The position numbers and the translations under genes were made by a program. The notes under the pieces were generated by a model, which did no database searches, had not been told where the DNA came from, and was given only the letters and a program-made list of their open reading frames with translations. From JANQKX01 sp039028695 (lineage in GTDB: Bacteria; Pseudomonadota; Alphaproteobacteria; Kiloniellales; Kiloniellaceae), in the NCBI GenBank assembly GCA_039028695.1, contig JBCCHN010000026.1:1-54618 (forward strand): a DNA stretch of 54,618 bases. The letters are read 5' to 3'. Positions 27,271-35,569 of the stretch are shown here, piece by piece. Each line of letters starts with the position of its first letter. The stretch's first letter is position 1.

Positions 27271-27443
27271 CGAACGCCCGGCTCGAGCAACTCGAAGCCC
27301 ACGATCTCGAACTCATAAAGCTCGCTGTTGTCCGGTCGCATGGCCCGGGCGATCAGCTTGCCCTCCTCATTGTGATAGACCGCGTGGGTGGTATGAAGGG
27401 CGCGATAACAGGTATCGCCGTTGGGGTAATAATACTTGATCAT
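27261..27443 (-). CDS. Small conserved-looking hypothetical protein (60 aa)
   Basis: Start ATG 27443 with GAGG 5-6 bases upstream. The peptide has no signal or membrane segment and reads as a compact beta-rich domain (MIKYYYPNGDTCYRALHTTH, then GKLIARAMRPDNSELYEFEI). I do not recognise the family. It converges with queG, overlapping its last codons, and is followed by a lipoprotein gene upstream on the same strand. Confidence 0.55.
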   Translation of the reverse strand: MIKYYYPNGDTCYRALHTTHAVYHNEEGKLIARAMRPDNSELYEFEIVGFELLEPGVRYD

Positions 27444-27535
27444 GGGGAGCCTCTGTGCCGTCAGTTCAAGGGGCACTCTATCCCACATCTTGAGACACAA
27501 AGCTGTCAGCATACCGCAGACTGTCAGCCTATTTC

Positions 27536-27931
27536 TTAGGACCCGCCGCTCAAATCGGAAAACTCATCGGGATCATCACCTGGAAAGCAGATGAAAGTCA
27601 GGCGATGGGGTTGCAGCAGGGCGCAGCTAAAAAAGTCCGAATCAGCGCTGTAAAACTCAACGGTGCCGCCGCGGCAGAAATCCTCCGCCTCGGCCTTCAC
27701 ATCTTCGGGAGTGTTATAAAGAGTGCTGTAGCAATAGGACAACGCCTGAACCCTGCGCACAGGCTCCCAAAAAAATTCTCGTGGGCTCTCCCCCGTACTG
27801 CGCGGATTGGCCCCGGCGAAATCCCTTGCCTCCTTGGGGGAGGGCACCTTAAAGGGCGCGGCACCGCATGCTGATAAAAGGCCGAGACAGAGCAAAATAA
27901 GGAGGGATGTCAGTAACTTTTTTAACGGCAT
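27536..27931 (-). CDS. Small lipoprotein of unknown function
   Basis: 131 residues from ATG 27931: basic MPLKKLLT, hydrophobic LLILLCLGLL and lipobox LSAC, so lipid-modified at Cys21 or so. The mature part is acidic, with further cysteines (LSYCYST, EDFCRGG, FFSCALL, TFICFPG) that may form disulfides. The family is not recognised. An in-frame extension to 28036 exists but would bury the signal peptide. Confidence 0.62.
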   Translation of the reverse strand: MPLKKLLTSLLILLCLGLLSACGAAPFKVPSPKEARDFAGANPRSTGESPREFFWEPVRRVQALSYCYSTLYNTPEDVKAEAEDFCRGGTVEFYSADSDFFSCALLQPHRLTFICFPGDDPDEFSDLSGGS

Positions 27932-28106
27932 TGGCGCTTGAAATTCCTCACAATTTTCCCGTCTCCAGGGACCCACCACCATAACACCGAATGGACAAGA
28001 CGACAAAACCGTAATTCCACGCATTTCCCAATACACATATTTTTAATGTTTAATATGTTTTAATTTACCTTTTGAAAATGGAAAACTATTGACTATCTAC
28101 ACAATC

Positions 28107-28124
28107 TCATGTGATTTTACATGA
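28107..28124. promoter_or_regulatory. Palindrome TCATGT-N6-ACATGA upstream of cysG operon
   Basis: Perfect 6-bp arms around GATTTT, 62 bases before the cysG ATG, beside TTGACT (28089-28094), a possible -35. This makes it a good operator candidate for the sulfite operon. Arms share CATGT/ACATG with the palindrome before the RND genes at 10139. Confidence 0.5.
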
Positions 28125-28185
28125 AGAATTACACGGCCTTTTTGGATATTGGGCAAGTGGCAGCGTGGGAAACGGCAAAGCGGCG

Positions 28186-29589
28186 ATGAAGTATCTTCCG
28201 ACCTTTATGGACATCGCGGGACGCTCGTGCCTGGTGGCGGGCGGCGGCGAGGCGGCACTTTCCAAGATCCGCTTGCTGCTCAAGGCCGGTGCGGAAATCA
28301 CTGTCGTCGCCGATACCGTGGTTGGCGAAATCGAGAGCCTGGCCGATAGCGGCCAGCTCACATGGCATCCGCGTCCATTCCAAGAACAGGATGTGCAGGG
28401 ACGGTGCCTGGTTTATGGCGCCCACGACGACATCGCTGCAGATAAAGCCGTGTCCCGGGCGGCCGAAACAGCCGGGATCCCGGTCAATGTCGTCGATCGC
28501 CCCGCCCTCTCTAGCTTCATCACCCCGGCCATTGTGGACCGAAACCCCATCGTAATCGGCATTTCCAGCGCCGGCACAGCCCCGATTCTGGCCCGCCGGA
28601 TACGCTCTCGCATTGAAAGCCTGCTGCCGGCGGGCACCGGCAAGCTGGCCGAATTTGCCGCGAGCTTTCGGGGCGCGGTTAAGGCCACCATGGCGGATGG
28701 ACGGACCCGACGCCGTTTTTGGGAGAACTTTTTCGCCGGCCCCCTGGCCGAACAGGTTCTGGCTGGCGAGGAGGTGCGCACCCGCGAAGCCATGCTTGGC
28801 TTGATCAACAAAACAGGTGCGCAGGAAGAGGTCGTGGGCTCGGTCGCCCTGGTCGGCGCCGGCCCTGGAGATCCGGACCTCTTGACCTTAAAGGCTCTGC
28901 GCCTGCTTCAGGAAGCCGATGTTCTGGTCTACGACAAACTCGTGGCGTCCGAGATCATCGACTATGCCCGCCGGGACGCGGAACGAATCTTTGTGGGCAA
29001 GTCCAAGGGTCATCACAGCAAGACCCAGGACGAGATCAACCAGATCCTCCTCGGCGCCGCCCAAACCGGCCACAAGGTCGTGCGGGTCAAGGGCGGTGAC
29101 CCCTTCGTCTTTGGCCGTGGCGGCGAGGAGCAGGCCTTTTTGGAACACCATGGCATCACCGTAGAGGTGGTACCCGGGATCACGGCGGCCACGGGCTGCG
29201 CCGCGGCGGCCGGCATCCCCCTTACCGAGCGGAACAAAGCCCAGGCCGTTACCCTTGTAACCGGGCACGGCCAGGACGGCGACCCGGAGCTGGATTGGGC
29301 GAGCCTGGCCAATTCGAACCAGACAATCGCCATTTACATGGGCGTTGCCACCGCAGGGCAGAACGCGCGGCGCCTAATCGAGCAGGGACTGTCGCCGCGC
29401 ACCCCCGTGGCCGTCATCGAAAACGGCACCCGGCCGACACAGCGGGTGCTCACATGCGAATTAGCCGGGCTGGGTCACTTGATGGCTGTTCAAGGCGTGA
29501 GCGGCCCGGCCCTTATCATCATCGGCGAGGTGGCGCGCGCTGCCAAGCAATCCGCGCTACCGGCCCAGCTGGCCGCCGCGGCGGTTTAA
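28186..29589 (+). CDS. cysG: Siroheme synthase (multifunctional CysG)
   Basis: Makes siroheme from uroporphyrinogen III: the N-terminal half (residues 1-205) is the NAD-dependent precorrin-2 dehydrogenase/ferrochelatase, with GRSCLVAGGGEAALSKIRLL, NVVDRPALSSFITPAIVDR and SSAGTAPILARRIRSRIE; the C-terminal half is the SAM uroporphyrinogen methyltransferase, with LVGAGPGDPDLLTLKAL, VRVKGGDPFVFGRGGEE and VVPGITAATGCAAAAGIPL. ATG 28186 gives the standard 467 residues; a GTG at 28111 would add an atypical extension and lie inside the palindrome. First gene of the operon and directly needed by the siroheme enzyme two genes on. Confidence 0.95.
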   Translation: MKYLPTFMDIAGRSCLVAGGGEAALSKIRLLLKAGAEITVVADTVVGEIESLADSGQLTWHPRPFQEQDVQGRCLVYGAHDDIAADKAVSRAAETAGIPVNVVDRPALSSFITPAIVDRNPIVIGISSAGTAPILARRIRSRIESLLPAGTGKLAEFAASFRGAVKATMADGRTRRRFWENFFAGPLAEQVLAGEEVRTREAMLGLINKTGAQEEVVGSVALVGAGPGDPDLLTLKALRLLQEADVLVYDKLVASEIIDYARRDAERIFVGKSKGHHSKTQDEINQILLGAAQTGHKVVRVKGGDPFVFGRGGEEQAFLEHHGITVEVVPGITAATGCAAAAGIPLTERNKAQAVTLVTGHGQDGDPELDWASLANSNQTIAIYMGVATAGQNARRLIEQGLSPRTPVAVIENGTRPTQRVLTCELAGLGHLMAVQGVSGPALIIIGEVARAAKQSALPAQLAAAAV

Positions 29590-29607
29590 GAATAGGGGAC
29601 CGGTCTC

Positions 29608-29934
29608 ATGGCCTTGCAAGTCTTAACCGCCAATCGCCTGCGTGACGGAGAGGTGGTCTACCTGACCCGAGATGGCCAATGGTCCGCGGACTTCGCCAGC
29701 GCCCATGCCACCGAAGATGCAGAGGAGAAAGATAAACTGCAAACCCAGGCGGAGCAGTCCCTTGAAGCCACCCTTATCGTGGAGCCCTACTTTTTCGACG
29801 TGGCGGACAACGACGGTATTTTGAGCCCCATCGGCCAGCGGGAAATCATCCGCGCCAAGGGACCGACGGTTCATCCTCACTTTGGCAAGCAGGCCGATCT
29901 GCTCAATGCCGCGCGGGATCAAGCCGATGTATAG
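29608..29934 (+). CDS. DUF2849 family protein
   Basis: 108 residues, matching the small DUF2849 family that sits in alphaproteobacterial sulfite reductase operons between cysG and cysI. Seen here: LTANRLRDGEVVYLTRDGQW at the start, then an acidic middle (EEKDKLQTQAEQSLEATLIV) and EIIRAKGPTVHPHFGKQ. The biochemical role is not known; by context, an accessory factor for sulfite reduction. Its stop overlaps the next gene by 8 bases. Confidence 0.85.
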   Translation: MALQVLTANRLRDGEVVYLTRDGQWSADFASAHATEDAEEKDKLQTQAEQSLEATLIVEPYFFDVADNDGILSPIGQREIIRAKGPTVHPHFGKQADLLNAARDQADV

Positions 29935-31582
29935 ATACGACGAATTCGATCAGTCCTTTGTGGACCAGCGGGTCTCCCAGTTCAGCGACCAAGTGAGCCG
30001 CCGGCTTTCCGGTGAACTGAGCGAGGAAGAATTCCGCCCCTTGCGCTTACAGAACGGCCTTTACCTGCAGCTCCATGCCTACATGCTGCGGGTGGCGGTG
30101 CCCTATGGCACCCTGTCCGCCCGGCAGATGCGCAAGTTGGCCCATATCGCCCGGCGTTATGACCGAGGCTATGGTCACTTCACCACCCGCCAAAACATTC
30201 AGTACAACTGGCCCCTTCTGGAAGAGGTGCCGGACATCCTGGCCGAGCTGGCCGCGGTGGAGATGCATGCCATCCAGACCAGCGGCAACTGCATCCGCAA
30301 CACCACCTCGGACCAATATGCGGGCGTGGCTGCCGATGAGATTGAGGACCCCCGAGTCTATTGCGAGATCGCCCGCCAGTGGTCGAGCTTGCACCCAGAA
30401 TTCGCCTTCCTGCCCCGCAAGTTCAAGATCGCCATTACCGGCGCCGAACAGGACCGGGCAGCCGTGCGCGTCCATGACATCGGCCTACAGATGCGCCGCA
30501 ACCTGAAAGGGGAAGCGGGCTTTGAGGTGATTGTGGGCGGCGGCCTGGGGCGCACTCCGGTGATCGGCAAAACCATCCGCGAGTTCCTGCCCAAGCAGCA
30601 TTTCCTGAGCTATCTGGAAGCCATACTGCGGGTTTACAACCAGTATGGCCGCCGGGACAACAAGTATAAGGCGCGCATCAAAATTCTGGTCAACGCCCTG
30701 GGCGTGGAGGAATTCACCCGACTGGTCGAGGCGGAATGGCAAAGTATCAAGGACGGACCGCTTGCCCTGCCCCAGGCCGAGATCGAGCGCATAAAGGCCT
30801 ACTTCGCCCCGCCTGGTTACGAGAGCCTGCCCAGTGTGGATGAGGCCTTTTTACAGGCGCGCCAGGACAATCCGGCCTTTGCCCGCTGGGTCAAGGCCAA
30901 TCTGGCCGAACATAAGCAACCCGGCTATGCCATCGCCAACATCTCCCTCAAGCCCGTCGGCGAGGCGCCGGGCGATGCCAGCGACAGCCAGTTGGATGCC
31001 ATCGCCGATTTGGCCGATCGCTATAGCCACGGGGAAATCCGCATCACCCATGAGCAGAACCTGGTGCTACCTTATGTAAAGCAGGCGGACCTATTCGCGT
31101 TGTGGCAAGACTTGAAAGAGGCGGATCTGGCCACGGCCAACATCGGCCTGGTGTCCGACATCATCGCCTGTCCGGGCCTGGACTACTGCAACCTGGCCAA
31201 TGCCCGCTCTATCCCCGTGGCCCAGCGCATCACCCAGCGCTTTGAGGACCTTCAGCGTCAGCATGACATCGGCAGTCTGAAGGTGAAGATTTCAGGCTGC
31301 ATCAATGCCTGCGGCCATCACCACGTGGGCAACATCGGCATCCTGGGCGTGGATAAAAAGGGACAGGAGTTTTATCAGATCACCCTGGGAGGCAGCGCGG
31401 ATCAAAACACCGCCATTGGCAAGATCGTCGGGCCGGCCTTTTCCTATGACGACGTGGTCGACGCCGTGGAAGGCGTGGTGGAGACCTATCAAGACAATCG
31501 CCAAGACGATGAAGATTTCAACGCGTGCCTGGCCCGCATCGGCCTGGCGCCCTTCAAGGAGAAGCTCTATGGGAATCATTAG
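29927..31582 (+). CDS. Assimilatory sulfite reductase (siroheme/4Fe-4S hemoprotein)
   Basis: Reduces sulfite to sulfide by six electrons. 551 residues with two ferredoxin-like/SiR repeats: HFTTRQNIQYNWPLLEEVP and TSGNCIRNTTSDQ in the first, ITHEQNLVLPYV in the second. The cluster-siroheme ligands are C415PGLDYC421 and C458INAC462, the C-x5-C plus C-x3-C pattern of the family, followed by GHHHVGNIGILG. Electron donor (NADPH flavoprotein or ferredoxin) is not told by the sequence, and no cysJ is present. ATG 29927 overlaps the DUF2849 stop. Confidence 0.93.
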   Translation: MYRYDEFDQSFVDQRVSQFSDQVSRRLSGELSEEEFRPLRLQNGLYLQLHAYMLRVAVPYGTLSARQMRKLAHIARRYDRGYGHFTTRQNIQYNWPLLEEVPDILAELAAVEMHAIQTSGNCIRNTTSDQYAGVAADEIEDPRVYCEIARQWSSLHPEFAFLPRKFKIAITGAEQDRAAVRVHDIGLQMRRNLKGEAGFEVIVGGGLGRTPVIGKTIREFLPKQHFLSYLEAILRVYNQYGRRDNKYKARIKILVNALGVEEFTRLVEAEWQSIKDGPLALPQAEIERIKAYFAPPGYESLPSVDEAFLQARQDNPAFARWVKANLAEHKQPGYAIANISLKPVGEAPGDASDSQLDAIADLADRYSHGEIRITHEQNLVLPYVKQADLFALWQDLKEADLATANIGLVSDIIACPGLDYCNLANARSIPVAQRITQRFEDLQRQHDIGSLKVKISGCINACGHHHVGNIGILGVDKKGQEFYQITLGGSADQNTAIGKIVGPAFSYDDVVDAVEGVVETYQDNRQDDEDFNACLARIGLAPFKEKLYGNH

Positions 31583-32084
31583 GAACGGGCGGCAGGTCGA
31601 GGACAGCTGGGTCTACTTGGCCAACGGAGACGATGCCAACAACCTGCCCCATGACCTGATCGTGGATTTGGCCACCTGGCGGGAGAACAAGACAGACCTC
31701 ACCGCGCGCAATGGCCGCTTGGGCGTGAAGCTGGCCAGTCACGAAGTTGCCGACGAGATCGGCGACGACGCCTCTTGCTTTGATCTGATCGTCTTGGATT
31801 TCCCCACCTTCACCGATGGCCGGGCCTATTCCACTGCGCGGATCCTGCGCGAGCGTTATGGCTTTTCCGGCGAGCTGAGGGCCAGTGGTCAAGTTCTGCG
31901 CGACCAATTGTTCTACCTGGTACGCTGCGGTTTCGACTCCTTTGAAGTCGCCGACGACCGACCCTTGGCAGGCTGGTTCAAAGCGCTGAGTGAAATCGCC
32001 TTTGTGTACCAGCCGACCGGCGACGGGCGTCCCTGGATCCTGTCGCAGCGCCACAGCGACGCTCTGGCGGAGCAGGCCTCCTAA
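31569..32084 (+). CDS. DUF934 family protein
   Basis: 171 residues from ATG 31569, overlapping the sulfite reductase end by 14 bases. Matches DUF934, found almost only in sulfite assimilation operons of proteobacteria. Characteristic are GRLGVKLASHEVADEIGDD, LIVLDFPTFTDGRAYSTARILRERYGF, GELRASGQVLRDQLFYLVRCGFDSFEV. Role unknown. In many relatives cysH (PAPS/APS reductase) lies between cysI and DUF934; here it does not. Confidence 0.9.
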   Translation: MGIIRNGRQVEDSWVYLANGDDANNLPHDLIVDLATWRENKTDLTARNGRLGVKLASHEVADEIGDDASCFDLIVLDFPTFTDGRAYSTARILRERYGFSGELRASGQVLRDQLFYLVRCGFDSFEVADDRPLAGWFKALSEIAFVYQPTGDGRPWILSQRHSDALAEQAS

Positions 32085-32113
32085 CAACTTTCCCAGTCCG
32101 AATGTGAACTGGC

Positions 32114-32147
32114 GCCCGGCCTTCAATCAAGGCCGGGCGATTTTTTT
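32114..32147 (+). terminator. Strong intrinsic terminator of the cysG operon
   Basis: Perfect 10-bp stem GCCCGGCCTT (32114-32123) / AAGGCCGGGC (32129-32138), loop CAATC, followed by GA and seven T (32141-32147). It is 30 bases after the DUF934 stop. Confidence 0.93.
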
Positions 32148-32174
32148 GGGCCGACACAGGCCCGGCAAATCCAG

Positions 32175-32363
32175 TTAACTTTTGACGACGGTCACCAGGT
32201 GGGCATTCATGGGCAGACAAATGCTGCCATCGGCATGACAGAGAGGCCCCCAAAGGCCAATGACGGCAGGCACATAATCCAGCTCATAGATCACAGCCGC
32301 ATCATTGAACACCTGGCTGTCTTCGCCAACGGACAGATCGAAAGTCGTGCCTTGATAAATCAC
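32175..32363 (-). CDS. Possible small protein coupled to LysR gene
   Basis: 62-residue frame whose GTG start overlaps the LysR stop by one base (TAGTG), which favours coupled translation. The peptide (TFDLSVGEDSQVFNDAAVIY in the first half; LCHADGSICLP later) has two Cys and no signal sequence. The family is unknown. No separate ribosome binding site is visible, so the call rests on the overlap alone. Confidence 0.42.
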   Translation of the reverse strand: MIYQGTTFDLSVGEDSQVFNDAAVIYELDYVPAVIGLWGPLCHADGSICLPMNAHLVTVVKS

Positions 32364-33211
32364 TACTGCGCGTAGGCCGAACGTATCGCTGATGCCATTG
32401 CTTGAACGCCTTCGGTTAGCTTGATGCCTGACGTTGCGAGAACGAGCTTTGACGTCGAAGTCTTCCCAAAACCAAAAGACTTATCGAGAACCGTTAGACC
32501 ATCTGTAATCGATGATCGGCCAAGCAAACTGACGGCGATCCCGGCCTCCAACGCTGCTTGTATGCCCGCGACGCTCTGGCTGGAGTAGACCACGCGATAA
32601 GGCCGGCCGGTGCGCTTCAGGGAATTGATCGCCGCTTCGCGCCACCAGCATGTATGGTCGAATAGAGCGACCGGAAGCGGCTCTAAGTTGGAAAAATCCC
32701 GGTGCGGAGAGGCCGCCCAATGTGTCGGTTCGTCCAAAAGCAATTCCTCGCCATCCAGAACAGTCTCGGTTTCGTAAACTGCAAGATCGAGTTGCCCCTT
32801 CGATAGTGCGCCGGGGTATGACGTACTTATACCGGCGACCACATTCAATTCTACTTTTGGGTGCAGTCTGGCGAACGCTGCAACGATGCCAGTCAAGGTG
32901 GCGCGACCGTGATCGGGAAGGCCAAGGCGCAGCCTTCCTTGCAAACCGTCTGATGATATGTCGCGCACCACCCCCTCCAACTGCGCGGTGACACTACGCG
33001 CGACGGGTAGCAAATTCCGACCGGCCTCCGTCAACTCTACGCCTCGTCCATGCCTCTCGAATACGGGCCTGCCGAGCACGGATTCGAGGCGATTTATCTG
33101 GGTACTGGCAGCGGATTGAGACCGGCAAATCCTGGCTGCGCCGTCGGTTATGCTGCCGGCCTCGGCAACAGCAATAAAGGTCCACAGAAGATCGCTATCT
33201 AGTTTTTTCAT
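32363..33211 (-). CDS. LysR family transcriptional regulator
   Basis: 282 residues. N-terminal winged helix: LLWTFIAVAEAGSITDGAAR, then SQSAASTQINRLESVLGRPV and FERHGRGVELTEAGRNLL; the effector domain follows with two Rossmann-like lobes (GRLRLGLPDHGRATL...). Divergent from the MFS gene with a 99-base gap, the classical layout for a LysR regulator controlling the neighbouring transporter. The inducer is unknown. This pair's codon choice looks less GC-biased at the third position than the operons around it, which hints at later acquisition, but I did not count codons. Confidence 0.9.
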   Translation of the reverse strand: MKKLDSDLLWTFIAVAEAGSITDGAARICRSQSAASTQINRLESVLGRPVFERHGRGVELTEAGRNLLPVARSVTAQLEGVVRDISSDGLQGRLRLGLPDHGRATLTGIVAAFARLHPKVELNVVAGISTSYPGALSKGQLDLAVYETETVLDGEELLLDEPTHWAASPHRDFSNLEPLPVALFDHTCWWREAAINSLKRTGRPYRVVYSSQSVAGIQAALEAGIAVSLLGRSSITDGLTVLDKSFGFGKTSTSKLVLATSGIKLTEGVQAMASAIRSAYAQ

Positions 33212-33310
33212 TCAAAATTCAGATGGCTGATATCATCATTATGCGATTCATCAATACTAAGTCTGACTCTATCTTATCACCCACAAGCAGAAAAGGATGG
33301 GGTCAAGGTC

Positions 33311-34600
33311 ATGCGTTCACCGGTAGCCGATGGTGCGGAAAGAGAAGCTGACAAAAATCCGATACGTCCTCTTGTCTCCTTATTTTTGGTCATATCATTC
33401 ACACTCACGATCGCCGTGACCTTCGGATTTGGGTTCTATCTGTTTCCCGCCCTGACAACCGATATGCAGCACGACATCGCATTCTCCTATTCCAGTGCTG
33501 GTCTTCTCAACGCGGCGGTGCAAGGAGGATTCCTTGTCGGTTCGGTACTTTCGGCGGTCGTGTTGGCGCGGGTTTGGGGTCAATGGGTCATCGTCACCGC
33601 CACAATTACTAGCGGCGTCGCCCTGCTCCTCACTCAATACGTCACCAACGCCATGGGGTTGGCCATCTTGTTCTTCGCCTTCGGTCTCGCAGCCGTAATG
33701 TCATGGATCCCGATGGTCGGCCAAGTCTCCTGCCATGTACCAGAGAGGCACAGAGGTAAGGCGCTTACTGTAATCTCAAGTGGGACGAGTCTTGGCGTAC
33801 TAACGAATGCAATGATCGTCCCTTACTTCGTCACGGCAGGAGATTGGCGCGATACCTGGACTTTCGCGGGCCTTTGCACAGTGTTCATCGCGGCAGTGAC
33901 AAGCATTGCTCTCACCCTTGCATTGAGGTCACACGGAAGACTGACCGGACCAAGTGGCGAGCTTGCTCAAGATCGTGCGACGGGCAGCGACTTTCACCGA
34001 CTTGCGTGCTCGTTCAATGTGTGGTTGGTCTTGGCACTTTGCTTCCTAAACGGGTTCGCGCCACTCGCGTTTCAGTCCTTCTTGTCTCCTTACCTGCGCG
34101 ACGAGCTCCATTTCTCGGTCGACTTCGCGGGCGGCATATGGATGACCATCGCCGTTGTCGGTATGGTGAGCGGTTTCATTGTTGGGACCGCCAGCGACCG
34201 TATCGGCGTCGTCAAGACGATGAGCGGATGTTACGCATTATGGGCTACCTCTGCGATGATCGTCGTCGCTTTTCCCCTACAGCCGATGCTCATTTTTGCG
34301 GCCATAATCTTCGCGCTGGCGTTCTACCCGATCTACGGATTGGTACCCGCATACATCAGGCGGCGGCATGGCGCGGCGGATTCAGATCGTATCTTCGCGC
34401 TAGGCAACTTGATGCTGGGCCTCGGCGGGCTGGTCGGGAACGCCGTGGGAGGCTGGGTCCGCGACCTTTCGGGTTCATTCGTGCCCGTCTACCTGCTCAA
34501 CGTTGGTCTATGTGTCGCCGCCATAGCCGTCCTTTTCATATCTAACCGAGAGCGACTCGGTCGCGCCTTTGGCCGCGCGGATTACCAGCGTCGTGAATGA
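33311..34600 (+). CDS. MFS transporter
   Basis: 429 residues with about 12 membrane segments in two halves separated by a polar loop near residues 200-225 (RSHGRLTGPSGELAQD). GFYLFPALTTDMQHDIAFSYSSAGLLNAAVQGGFLVGS covers the first helices; the helix 2-3 loop reads SAVVLARVWGQWV and the second-half equivalent is ASDRIGVVKTMSGC. It resembles YbfB/YjiJ-type MFS proteins, but the substrate cannot be named. ATG 33311 with AAGG upstream. Divergent LysR gene is the likely regulator. Confidence 0.88.
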   Translation: MRSPVADGAEREADKNPIRPLVSLFLVISFTLTIAVTFGFGFYLFPALTTDMQHDIAFSYSSAGLLNAAVQGGFLVGSVLSAVVLARVWGQWVIVTATITSGVALLLTQYVTNAMGLAILFFAFGLAAVMSWIPMVGQVSCHVPERHRGKALTVISSGTSLGVLTNAMIVPYFVTAGDWRDTWTFAGLCTVFIAAVTSIALTLALRSHGRLTGPSGELAQDRATGSDFHRLACSFNVWLVLALCFLNGFAPLAFQSFLSPYLRDELHFSVDFAGGIWMTIAVVGMVSGFIVGTASDRIGVVKTMSGCYALWATSAMIVVAFPLQPMLIFAAIIFALAFYPIYGLVPAYIRRRHGAADSDRIFALGNLMLGLGGLVGNAVGGWVRDLSGSFVPVYLLNVGLCVAAIAVLFISNRERLGRAFGRADYQRRE

Positions 34601-34851
34601 CCGCTTCTGGCACTTTGCCCCGTACCAAGATTCGCGCGGAAAGGTCTCAGGTTGGGCGTGGACCTGCCCCCCCTCAGGACCGGAATCTAGGATGTGCGTT
34701 TATGAGCATTTAATGTCTAATAGTTACGACTGCTCTTAATCGCTCTATAAGTCTAGCATCCAGAAATTCGCTAAAGTCGCTTGCTCCCATAGGGCGGTGA
34801 TGAATGGACGCCCTCGCCCCTTTTACCCGCGCCTTGGATTGGCGCGCTTTC

Positions 34852-34890
34852 CGCATTCCCTGCTCGCGTTCCCTGCCCGCGTTCTCTGCC
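34852..34890. repeat. Three copies of a 13-bp tandem repeat
   Basis: CGCATTCCCTGCT, CGCGTTCCCTGCC and CGCGTTCTCTGCC follow without spacing; the copies differ at two or three places. It lies in non-coding DNA after the MFS gene. Purpose unknown. Confidence 0.75.
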
Positions 34891-35220
34891 CCCTATCTAC
34901 AGGCCCCCATTCTTTGCCGCGACTGACCCATGCCCGCAGCACGACGTCCCGCGACTCGGGCGAACGAGACGGTGAGTGCGCACCTTTGCGAGATGCAACA
35001 CTCGAAAACCGCGCTTGGCAGCTAAAAAAATTGGCCGAATGAGGCCTGATGCCTCGCCATTCTGGTTCAAAAAAGCCACCACTTGGCCCCCAACTTGCTA
35101 GTTATTAACCCCACCACACAAGCCCAAATAGTTAAAAAGCCACCGCCAGATCCGTTGCCGGATAAATTTTTTATCAAGGATCAAATGAAAATTTCAGAAA
35201 CACTTATCTAAATTTTATAG

Positions 35221-35235
35221 TTAATTTTCGGTTAA
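35221..35235 (+). promoter_or_regulatory. CtrA-like box TTAA-N7-TTAA upstream of sleB-like gene
   Basis: TTAA-TTTTCGG-TTAA exactly fits the alphaproteobacterial CtrA consensus in spacing. It is about 335 bases before the cell-wall hydrolase gene in an AT-rich stretch; AT-richness raises the chance of a random match. Confidence 0.4.
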
Positions 35236-35569
35236 TTCTAACAATACCACAAATCATTAATCATTATCTTGGGAATTTGATAAATAAATCAATAGAAGTA
35301 AGTCCAGTACTAAAAAATTTATACAAATTTAACTTTAATAAATTTTTTAATTTTGATTAATTTTCGGAGAATTTTAATAAAGTTTGACTAAATTGCGATT
35401 CTATTTTCGTTGATTTTTTCGTCCTGAGGTGTTTAACAATCTATTAAGAAAATGGACATGGCCCGAATTTGATTGGGTCGTGAAAAGACGAAAAAACGCC
35501 GGGTCGGGAAAATCGGCGAAATTCGCGAAAGAGCTATGGGCATGATCGATAACAGCGCACTTTGGACCT

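Larger units (their letters stand above)
34601..35569. other. 969-base non-coding stretch
   Basis: No convincing gene. The left part is GC-rich and holds a 13-bp tandem repeat (34852-34890) and the hairpin GAATG-AGGC-N5-GCCT-N3-CATTC at 35037-35062. The right part (about 35090-35410) is very AT-rich, with TTAATTTTCGG occurring twice (35221 and 35357) and a full TTAA-N7-TTAA site at 35221-35235. An 81-codon frame at 34797-35042 is Arg/Pro/Ser-rich with no ribosome binding site and is not called. Confidence 0.6.

Noticed and set aside
34630..34700. GC-rich stretch with GTGGACCTGCCCCCCC resembling an IS3-type terminal sequence
   Set aside because: Only one end-like sequence, no transposase fragment and no paired repeat or target duplication found nearby.
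34797..35042. 81-codon frame in the long non-coding stretch
   Set aside because: No ribosome binding site and an Arg/Pro/Ser/Leu composition typical of GC-rich non-coding DNA; it also spans the 13-bp tandem repeat.
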